A stretch of DNA of 64,000 nucleotides from assembly GCA_034509755.1 (NCBI GenBank), contig CM067559.1, forward strand, positions 36,818,032 through 36,882,031, read 5' to 3'. Shown here in pieces: positions 55,150-64,000 of this stretch; the stretch's first letter is position 1, and each line of letters begins with the position of its first letter. The DNA comes from Anisodus tanguticus (taxonomy: Eukaryota > Streptophyta > Magnoliopsida > Solanales > Solanaceae). The notes beneath the pieces were generated by a model that saw nothing but the letters and a program-made list of their open reading frames with translations, was not told the origin of the DNA and did no database searches. The position numbers and the translations under genes were made by a program.

Positions 55150-58100
55150 TTTTGAGGTTGCTCTTACCAAAAAGGATACTGAATTTGGTAAGATTCGTGC
55201 AAAAATGGATTTAGCCAAAGCAATCTTCCGCAAGCTCAACACAGGGACTTCGAAGTTGAATGAGATACTCAGCTTTAGTAAACTTTCACATGCAGGTATT
55301 GGATACAAAAACTCTCTTAAAACCATATGCTCTAGTTTGTTTGACAAAAATGAGAAAATATTCTTTATAAAAGAAAAAAGAATGAATAATAGGTTCTCAT
55401 ATATGTCAAAGAATCTGAAGTTTGTATGTTATCACTGTAACTCCCCTGGACACTTAAAATCATATTGTTTCAAACTTCAAGATTTTGTGAGCAAAATGTT
55501 GCCTAAAAGGTTGTCCAACATTCCTGAGCCGAAAGGTAAAAATGTTTTAAAAGAGTTTGGGTTCCCAAAAAGGATGTAACGTGTAATGTTGCGATAACTG
55601 CATTAAGAACTAACATTTCAGATTCTTGGTACTTTGATAATGGATGTTCTCGCCACATGACATGTACAAAAGGTTTTCTAAAGAACTATGAGTCATTCAA
55701 TGGAGGAAACGTGACTTATGGAGGAGGTAGCAAAAGCAAAATAATTGGAAAAGGGATCTTGGATGTTCCTGGATTTTCAACTTTAAGAAATGTCTTGCAT
55801 GTTGAGGGTTTAATGGCTAACTTGATTAGTATTAGTCAACTGTGTGATGACAATCTTGAGGTAAAATTTAATAAGAATGTTTGTGAAGTTATGAATGAAG
55901 CTAATGATTGTGTCATGACATGTACTAGAACAGGTGATAATTGTTATCTTGTTGCAAGACAAGAAACATGCAATAATGTCAAGATCGACGGCACAACACT
56001 ATGGTATCAAAAGTTGGGGCATATCAACTAACGCAATTTAGAAAAATTGGTCTCATACGAAGCAGTTAGAGGCTTACCCAATCTTAGCCATAAAGGTAAA
56101 ACTGTCTGTGAAGATTGTCTAAAAGGTAAGCAAACTCGTGTTTCCCATAATGTTGTTCAAAATAACGGACAACATTTAGGTACGTCTCACTGTTTTCAAT
56201 TATTGCACATGGATCTTATGGGATCAATTGAGGTAGACAGTTTAGGGGGCATGAAGAGGTATTCCTATGTTATAGTAGATGATTTTTCTAGATATTAATG
56301 AATATATTTCTTGAAAGAAAAATCACACTTTTGACATGTTTAAAATTTTGTACTCTAGAATAAGGAACTTATTCTATTCTCCTATTTTTCGGATTAGATC
56401 TGATCATGGAAAAGAATTTGAAAACAGCTCCTTCACAAAAATTTGTGAGAAATAGGGAAATTTCCATGAGTTTTCCGCTCCCAAAACTCCTCAACAGAAT
56501 GGGGTAGCAGAAAGGAAGAATAGAACATTGCAAGAAATGGCTAGAGTAATGCTTAGTTCTAAAAAATTGTCAAAACATTTTGGGCTGAAGCCTTAAATAC
56601 TGTTTGTCACATCACAAATAGAGTCTATTTAAGGTCTGGAACAAAGATGACACCCTATGAGATTATAAATGGAAAGAAACCTAACTTGCGTTACTTTCAT
56701 ATTTTTGGGTGTATTTGTTACATTTTAAATGATAGAGATCATTTGGCAAAGTTTGACTCTAAGAGTGACAAATGAATTTTTGTTGGCTATTCACAAAATA
56801 GTTATGCTTATCGAGTATACAATCTGAGGACAAAACTGTACAAGAGTCTGTAAATATTATTTTTGATGATTTTTCTGCTCCTACAGGAAATGCGACTAAA
56901 AATAACGCTATAGTTTCAGTGGAAAATATACAGACTGCTGAAGAATCAGATGTTGCCCCAAATGTTTCCACATATGAAGCAACATCTGAACCTGAACCAG
57001 AGACCACAGAGGGTGCGGATGAGAAGTCAAATGTTGAATTGCTAGATCAAGTTCGAAGGGACCCCTCATCAAGGATTAGAAAGAATCATCCAACAGGCCA
57101 GGTGATAGGAGGAGTTTTTGAAGGAATTAAAACAAGAGGGAAAGAACACTTAATTACAGAGATATGGTAAGGTATGTGTGTATGTCTACCATGTACCAAG
57201 AGGTTAGTCTTTCTTGTTTATATCTACTTTAGAACCAAAAAATATTTTAGAAGCACTTAAAGATGATTTTTGGATTCAAGCAATGCAAGAAGAGCTTGAA
57301 CAATTCTCTCGAAATGAAGTCTGAGACTTAGTTACACATCTAAGTAATACAAATGTAATTGGAACTAAGTAGATTTTTAAAAATAAATCAGATGAATCGG
57401 GAATTGTTGTTAGAAACAAAGCTCGTCTAGTTGCACAAGGCTATACTCGGGTTGAAGGAATCGATTATGACAAAACCTTTGCACCTGTGGCTAGAATTGA
57501 ATCAATTAGACTTCTTCTTGTCATTGCCTGCTTTCTAAAAATTACTTTACACCAAATGGATGTAAAATGTGCATTCTTAAATGGTTATCTAGATAAGAAG
57601 TCTATGTCGAACAACCAAAAAGATTTGAAGATCCTTACTATCCACACTATGTATACAAGCTCAAAAAGGCTTTGTATGGATTGAAACAAGCCCCTCGTGC
57701 ATGGTATGGTCGTCAAACTAACTTCCTTCTTAAATTTGGTTTTAACCGTGGTGAAACTGATCGTACTTTATTCATTAAACGTCATGGTGTAGATATTATT
57801 ATTGCTCACATCTACGTAGATGACATAATCTTTGGTTCGACCTCACAGTCTTATCTAAAGTCATTTGTTGAATCTATGTCATCAACTTTTGAAATGAGCA
57901 TGATTGATGAACTAACTTTTTTCTTAGGCTCGCAGATTAAGTAAAGTGAAGATGGAATTTTTTATCTCACAAAGTAAATATGTCAAGAATCTAGTCAAGA
58001 GGTTTGGGTTGGAAAATGCTAAACAAATGAAAACTCCAATGGGATCTTCGCAGAAGATATGTAAGGATAATATTGGTGAAAATGTCGATCCAACATTGTA

Positions 58101-58731
58101 TCGATCTATGATATGTAGCCTTCTTTATCTCACTGCTAGTCGCCCATATATTATGTTTAGCATTTGTGTTTGTGCCCGTTTTCAAGCATGTCCCAAAATT
58201 TTCCACTTAAATGTCGTAAAACGTATCATTAGATATGTTGCCGGCACATGTGAGTTGGAATTTGGTATTTCAAAGACACTAATCCTAATTTAATAGGGTA
58301 TAGTGACTCGGTTTGGGATGGAGATATGGATGATATTTTTATCTTGGCAATAATCTTGTTTCATGGTATAGTCGTAAACAAAACTGTGTCTCACTTTCAA
58401 CTGCTGAATTTGAATATGTAGCAGCTGGAACTTGTTGCTCTCAATTAATATGGCTAAGACACATGTTAGACGACTATGGATTTCTAGCAACATTTTGATT
58501 TTGTACTGTGAAAATTTGAGTGCTATAAATATTTCCAAAAATCCAGTTCAGCACTCACGTACAAAATATATTGATATAAGACATCACTTTTTAAGAGATT
58601 TAGTCGAAAAACAATTAGTTCAAATTGAACATGTTGACACTCTTCATCAACTAACTGACATTTTTATAAAAGCTTTGGATCATGAAAGATTTTCTAGTTT
58701 GAAGAAATCTCTTGGTCTTTGTAATCTCTGA
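55150..58731 (+). pseudogene. Sirevirus-type pol (protease, integrase, RT, RNase H)
   Basis: A region with a second CCHC knuckle CYHCNSPGHLKSYC (about 55430) leads to the protease SWYFDNGCSRHMTC, where the catalytic DSG is changed to DNG. GAG-pre-integrase LWYQKLGHIN is followed by a stop at 56029-56031. Integrase fragments are CEDCLKGKQTRVSH, LLHMDLMGSI and YVIVDDFSRY, then QNGVAERKNRTLQEMARVML in another frame and an acidic linker with SSRIRKNHPTGQVIGG. RT has [66 protein letters not shown] (about 57811) and FFLGSQIK. RNase H has DPTLYRSMICSLLYLTASRP, FEYVAAGTCCSQLIWL, and KTKYIDIRHHFLRDLVEKQL-like text, ending at 58731. At least six stops or frameshifts are visible, so the gene is dead. 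Confidence 0.9.
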
Positions 58732-59678
58732 AAAGACATTTTTGGTGAATGTCAGCTGAAACATTGTCCAACATTTCATGTGACATTTACCTATGTAATA
58801 TCATAAACTGATTATTGGTGTTGTATGGTGCATAACTTTTGGTCACACAAGCATGATTCATCACTAAGAATGTATTTTCAATGTGATACCGTTATCTGCG
58901 ATGACATATCTAATTATGTATATCATAAAAAAATGAGTATCAATGTAAGGCAAAGCCTTCACAAATAATTGGCAACTGTGCAAAATGGGCAAAGCCCTTG
59001 AAAAGATACCGTTTCTATTCTATAGGAGTATCAAGTGCTTCAAAAGAAATTGTGAGAATGCTAAGTAAGTATTCTTATTTTTATACACAAAAAATTCTTT
59101 TGTATTTGCTTTATGATTAGATCAAGGACACGATGAAAAAATATTACATTGGTCCAGTGGTTAAACTCATAAAATACATATAAAACGTGTCTTGATTTGT
59201 TGCCAATACGAAAAATTCTTGAGGGATCAAAATACTTGTGTCGTCCAAAATGCTGCCATCATTGTTGTTGACATTTTCAGATTATGATATTTGTTGGGAT
59301 GTTGTTCGTAACTGATTTCAAAAAAATCAGACTTTTCTCCCTATTTTTATGCCTTGTTTTTTTATATATAGGAATTTCAAACCTTAATATGATAAAATTC
59401 CTACCATGATGCTTATTTTTTTATCCCAAAATTTTAGGTGTAAGTTATTAGATAAATCTTTAATTCCTAAAACTAAGGATTTTGTTTTAGAAAAATTTTG
59501 CCATGTAAAAATACTCCTTTTATTTGCTATTTTCTTTCATTTTTTTCATCTCAGATTTTTCCAAACAATCACATCACAACTTCGGTAAAACCCCTACCTA
59601 ACCGATGGAACCTTCATCATTTCAAACCCCATCGTTTTGCAAAAACCCTAAACCCTCAAAATCTCTCAAAACTCACCG
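58732..59678 (+). other. Spacer between pol and third ORF of copia element 5
   Basis: About 950 bp without conserved coding content. GGCAAAGCC-rich text near 58950-59000 and T-rich DNA; likely includes the 5' end of a subgenomic message for ORF3, but no splice signal was assigned. Confidence 0.5.
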
Positions 59679-61528
59679 ATGGAAACATCCCCTATGTCAA
59701 CACCTATGTCGACCAACACACCCAGCAACACTCCCATTAGCACCAGTCCACCCCAACAACCAGGCACATCTTCTTCTCAACACCTGCCTGAAAACATGTG
59801 TGCCGCCATAGTGCTCAGAAGTGATGAGGAACCTCTTGATATAAGTTACCCCGGGGATGACAATAATCCCATAGATGTAGATGCCACGTCAGATTATTCG
59901 ACCCTAGGTAAAAGACCCAGTTCCTCCTCCTTCCCTATTTGTAGATCGAGTAGAGTGTTCGAAAGAACTGTCCAACAAGAGCCTATCACCAAGAAGTCCA
60001 GATTTAAAACTACTGTACCTGCTTACTCAAGCAGTGACACTGAAGATATGGACTTTGAGTTGTCCTCTGAAGAAACTGAAGAAAAACTTGCTGCCTCTGT
60101 TCCTCAAAGTGTGTCTCAAGACGAGGAAATTCCCGATGATACCCCACTGACAAGATTCTATCCCAGAGGAATTCCCAGTCGTGCTAAAACAGATGTTGCC
60201 CAAAATGTTGCCGATGAAGACACAACATCTCAAGCAAAATTTCAGCAGACTTTAGAAAAGACACCAACACCATCCTCCTCCAGAAAAACTGAATCTGACT
60301 CTGATGTTGAGGTAAATGTTTTATCAGAAAAGTTTCATTCAAAAGCTAAATTTGATAAATGAGATTGGTTTAAGAATAGAGTTATCAGGGCTGAAAAAGT
60401 GTTAGATATAACCTCGTGTTCAGAATATGATTTGGTTGAGTTCCTCAATGATAGAAAGCTACTCAAATCTGTAACTGAGAAAGAACCATTCATTGATGAA
60501 GTAATTAGGCTTGTTCTATGCAAACTTGAATGCTGGTATAGAAGATGCCTCCTCAAAGAAATTTGGAAAGGTATACATCTATTACAAAATTTATCAGTTT
60601 ACACCCTTAATTATTAATCAATGCTTGGGAATTGAGACTAAAGAAAGAAGTAGCACTACAAAAAGAGCAACATAGAATAGGGATGAGATAATTGAATACC
60701 TCATTGGAGGTATAATGAAGAAATGGATCCCTCGATATCCTGCTTGAAAGTTGACTGCCTTATTCTCCACCCTCCATAAGATTGTCATTCACAATTGGCT
60801 CCCTTCACTAAATGAGTCAATTGTAACAACTGATCAAGCCTCACTGTTGTTCAAAATTGGAAAAAGATTAAAAGTTGACTTAGGAAATATGATTTTCTAT
60901 TAAGTAGCCAATTTGGCATAGAAAGAGTCAACTTTAATCCTTCCTTTCGCCTCTCTGATAAACCAAATTCTAACTACCCAATGATTCGAGCCTAGAAGAG
61001 AGGATATTTTAGGGAAAGCTCCTGAGGTATATTCAGTTAAAAAGGCAATTTTGAAAAGCAAAGATAGAGTCATTGACCTTCCATGAAAAAATGAAGCTGA
61101 CAGTGAGAATGTTGTCAGGAATGTTACACACATTCATGACAACACTGGTTCTAGACAGTCACCTTTGACAACTGAATGGTTAGTTGCTCAAGTAGTCAAA
61201 CTCAACCAACAAATATCATAGGTTGATGCTGTCAGAGATGCACTGGATCAGGCCAGAGATAAGTTCTTGTTGCTGCTTTCTTCCCAAAAAGGGGGAGATG
61301 ATTCTATGCAGGGGGAGCAAAGGGCTGAAAGTTCCGAAGGCAATGCTACTGCTGAGGAAACTGTTGATGCTGCTTTGTAGAGAGAAGAGGCTGTTGGAAG
61401 GAAAGTCTTGCTGACAAGGCTGAGGTTGAAGGCCAAAGCTGAAGAAGCTGCTATGCAGAGGGACGAAGCTGAAGCTGAAGCTACCAGGCAGAGGGAGAAG
61501 CAAGCTGAGTTTGTTATGCAAAAGTAGA
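59679..61528 (+). pseudogene. Third ORF of the Sirevirus-type element (env-position protein)
   Basis: ATG at 59679 (METSPMSTPMSTNTPSNTPI) opens 227 codons of Ser/Thr/Pro- and acid-rich sequence: PGDDNNPIDVDATSDYSTLG, a basic patch ITKKSRFKT and ELSSEETEEK. After a TGA at 60360-60362 the same frame continues with DWFKNRVIRAEKVLDITSCS, EYDLVEFLNDRKLLKSVTEK and EPFIDEVIRLVLCKLECWYR, resembling the domain often called putative plant transposon protein. The 3' part (about 61230-61525) encodes a charged, Ala/Glu/Arg-rich, probably coiled-coil segment (AEEAAMQRDEAEAEATRQRE) with stops. No signal peptide or clear membrane segment is visible. Position matches the env-like ORF of Sireviruses; the function is unknown. 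Confidence 0.7.
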
Positions 61529-61910
61529 AAGCGGCTGGAAGCTACTACTGATGCATGATAAGCTAGGGGGACTAGGCTGATTTGCTATATGACTGAGTTA
61601 TCTTACTGAACAATGTTCCTATTTGGTTGTTTTAATTGGCTGAAGTGTTAACTGATTATTTGTTGAGACATTGGTGTAAAAATTGACATTTGGATATTTT
61701 CTTTTGTATATTGGATGATCTGTATACTAATGTATGTGTTAATATTGTGTTTAATCTTATGTCTTGGTATACACTGGTATACATATGTTTTGATTGTATG
61801 TCATCACATGTTAAGGGGGATCATAACTAGAATCATAGATGTTGGGACAACATCTATGACATTGCCTTAAGTCATTTGCACAGGTTGTAATGAGTTTTGT
61901 GAAGAAAGGC

Positions 61911-61924
61911 AAAAATGGGGAGAA
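61911..61924 (+). other. Polypurine tract of copia element 5
   Basis: AAAAATGGGGAGAA directly before the 3' LTR TGTTAATG. Confidence 0.85.
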
Positions 61925-62833
61925 TGTTAATGTTGGGTTTGGTGTTGTGACATTCTACCCAACATATCGTTCCAAGTACTAATTTGAATTTAAGAAATGT
62001 TGGAACAAATGTCATAACATTCGGACCAACATTTTATGAAAAACAATTTTGCCTTACTTCACGGAATGAAGCAATATTCGTGGAAATATTACTACGAAGT
62101 GAAAGTGACTTAGCAAGGTAAGGAGCTGATGGAAAATGTGGGAAGAACAAGTCAAAGTCGTTGCTATGCTGAGGAACAAGTCCAAGAAGTTAGAGGATTT
62201 TGCTCCATGATCTTCTTCAACAAACCCTACCAGCTGTACATATTTCCCTCAACCTCCACAACCAATCGATGAGTTTTTCAAGGAAGACTCTCTACTATAA
62301 ATATAGAGGCTACAAGAGTGAATCGATATCCAAAAACAGATTGCAAAAATATCAAGAGAGCTCTCGAGAATTCATCTCAAAAAACTGGATCGCAAGTGTT
62401 GCCTGAGTGTGTCGGCAACATTCTGTCCAACATTATAATTGCTGCTTAGATTCTAGATTTGTTATGTATTGAAGCAATTATAATGAGATGTTGTCTATGT
62501 CTATTTAGGTAGATTTTTCAGGCAGAAGTCATTTGCGTCTTCAACATTTTAATTCCTTTTATTATATTTTGTAAAATTGTAAAAGAAGAAATTTATTCAA
62601 TTGTATATAAATATAAAATAGTTTCGGTCATTGACCGTCATATGTTATGTAAATATTAAACCTTTGTGTTATTTATTATTTTCGCTGCAATTTACTCTTC
62701 AAATGTTTTTCTGTTTTATCGAAGTGTTGTCAGTTGTGCCAGACGACATTGTCGCTGACATTCAGAACAGAATTGACATTCGATTTTATCTCCAGTTTAT
62801 TTTTATTGTTCCATAGCATACCCGGACCTAACA
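61925..62833 (+). repeat. 3' LTR of copia element 5
   Basis: 909 bp, pairs with 52769-53666; differs by small indels such as near 62120 and 62620. Confidence 0.93.
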
Positions 62834-64000
62834 ACATTTTTGAATATGGCATGCGTTGTTCCACTATCAATCACACAAATATCTTCATGATTGATCATTG
62901 ATCCAGATAAAATTTGAGAAATTTCCATATATTATTCAAAATGAAAATATAGACAAAGTGAATATTATAGTAAATATCATTACCAAAACATGATTTATAC
63001 TTTATTCACAATGCTCATAACCGTACAAACCAGATTGCTTAAAACAAAACATGACATATCTTTTAACATGATTATACTAGCTAATACAAACAACATGAAT
63101 TACATATTTCAAGTTTCTATAGATTCATCTCTGATTACAAGATCTATTTATGAGAGTGCAAAGTAATCAGCTACATACAAATGCATGAAGTCATCATTAT
63201 TTTCAGAAATAAAGTTTGCTTCAACATTCATTTCTGTCTTTTTGAGGGAGGCTTGATAAAGCTCAACCATGTGCTTTGGCGTACGACAAGTACGCACCCA
63301 GCGCCCCTTTCCTCCACATCGGTAGCATTTATTTTCTGAACTTTTCTTTTGCACCGCTTCATGCTTTTCATCCTTCTTTTTACACAATTGGTGTTGAAGG
63401 GTATTATTTGGTGCAGAACGATAACCATGACTAAAAATTCTTCCTCGATCATGTCCATGAATACGATTGGGGCCACAACCTCTTCCACGCCTAGATGGGT
63501 GAAAGTTTATCTCATTCACTTCAGGGAATGAGATAGTACCATTAGGCCGATTTTCATGATTTCGTATTAGAAGTTCATTATGTTATTCAACCACTAAAAG
63601 ATGTGCAATTAGGTCAGAATATTTTTGGAACCTCATCTCTCGATATTGCTGCAGGAGCATACTCGAGGCAGGAAAAGTGGAGAATATTTTCTCCAGCATA
63701 TCGTGATCAGTGATATTTTCATCACATAATTTTAGCTGAGAAATAATTCTGAACATGTAGGAATTATAGTCACAGATGGATTTAAAATCCTATAGCCTCA
63801 AATAGATCCAATCAAAACGTGCTTGTGGAAGTACGACCATCTTCAGGTGGGTATATCTATCTTTTAAATTATTCCACAGCATAAGAGAATCTTTAACAAT
63901 GAGATATTTCAATTTCAGGCCCTCATCAAATGATGGCGGAGGAATATTATTGTCTTGTCACGATTTTGATTTGATGCCTGATTTTTATCATTGATGGTGT
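62834..64000 (-). pseudogene. Copia element 4 gag and protease start (5' part, runs off the window)
   Basis: Minus strand from the right edge: gag text PPPSFDEGLKLKYLIVKDSL, LWNNLKDRYTHLKMVVLPQA, RFDWIYLRL, MFRIISQLKLCDENITDHDM and LEKIFSTFPASSMLLQQYRE. An open frame 63519-63148 follows with a Gly/Arg-rich stretch (SRRGRGCGPNRIHGHDRGR) and a CCHC knuckle CYRCGGKGRWVRTC, where the His is replaced by Arg. Next come RTPKHMVELYQASLKKTEMN and a Phe/Asp-rich tail. The protease motif CVIDSGTTHAIFKN is reached at about 62850, where element 5 is inserted. The start of gag and the 5' LTR lie beyond 64000. Confidence 0.87.

Larger units (their letters stand above)
52769..62833 (+). mobile_element. Copia element 5, Sirevirus (SIRE/Maximus)-type; TSD ACATT
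   Basis: About 10.07 kb, LTRs 52769-53666 (898 bp) and 61925-62833 (909 bp), perfect ACATT duplication at 52764-52768 and 62834-62838. The primer site TGGTATCAGAACC follows the 5' LTR after two bases. AAAAATGGGGAGAA, a Sirevirus-style polypurine tract, precedes the 3' LTR. Two-knuckle gag, CSRHM-type protease, large size and an extra ORF between pol and the 3' LTR all fit Sireviruses. Inserted in the protease region of copia element 4. Confidence 0.93.

Noticed and set aside
59498..59811. Alternative open frames of 68-80 codons overlapping the start of the third ORF of the Sirevirus-type element
   Set aside because: The 59679 frame is longer and continues beyond a single stop with conserved-looking text; the others are His/Pro-rich shadows.
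1..64000. CRISPR arrays, operons, prokaryotic signals, rRNA
   Set aside because: Nothing of the kind was seen; repeats present are transposon ends, microsatellites or tandem duplications of a plant genome.

Overview
The window is nuclear DNA of a flowering plant, most likely a member of the Solanaceae. The evidence is: two intron-style plant genes; a Solanaceae-type RTE LINE tail ending in TTG repeats; SINEs with the family-typical phrases; non-autonomous hAT elements with ends rich in CGAACCG, GGTCGGG or GGATCC; and nested Ty1/copia elements. No bacterial features, CRISPR arrays or organellar genes were seen. The genus is not determined.

Only two host genes are convincing. (1) An actin-depolymerizing factor gene (plus strand, 21955-23855, three exons, 139 aa) whose first exon contributes only the ATG. 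Its long first intron is built of tandem repeats and its second intron carries a SINE. (2) A P-class pentatricopeptide-repeat gene (plus strand, 34430-37459) closely resembling Arabidopsis At3g53700/MEE40. Its coding sequence is split by a 721-bp hAT-type element with a perfect 8-bp target duplication. The insertion generated a GT...AG pair that, if used, removes the element plus one copy of the duplication exactly and restores the reading frame. This apparent transposon-made intron is the most interesting observation here.

The rest is a stratified transposon landscape. 1-10.9 kb: satellite-like repeats, a decayed hAT element with unusually long (about 500 bp) inverted ends (844-3505), several MITEs, and a truncated LINE tail with a hAT MITE landed in its TTG tail. 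10.99-20.25 kb: a copia element (475-bp LTRs, TSD ATTAT) whose integrase region is split by a 3.37-kb solo LTR of the Tat/Ogre type. 24.8-27.6 kb: a GGTCGGG-rich MITE, then a 5'-truncated RTE LINE. 27.94-33.63 kb: a GGATCC-rich hAT MITE (TSD AGTATCTG) split by a minus-strand Ale/Retrofit-like copia element (TSD CTAAC). 40.50-48.20 kb: a minus-strand Tork-like copia element whose 3' LTR holds a second GGATCC-rich hAT MITE (TSD GTACCAAT). 48.8-64 kb: a minus-strand copia element running off the right edge, split inside its protease coding region by a 10-kb Sirevirus-type copia element (TSD ACATT) that carries a third, env-position ORF.

All retroelement reading frames carry stops or frameshifts, so none looks autonomous. 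The nesting gives relative ages: each interrupted element is older than the one inside it. Motifs, TSDs and splice joints were read by eye. Family and lineage names come from motif recognition, not from a database search.
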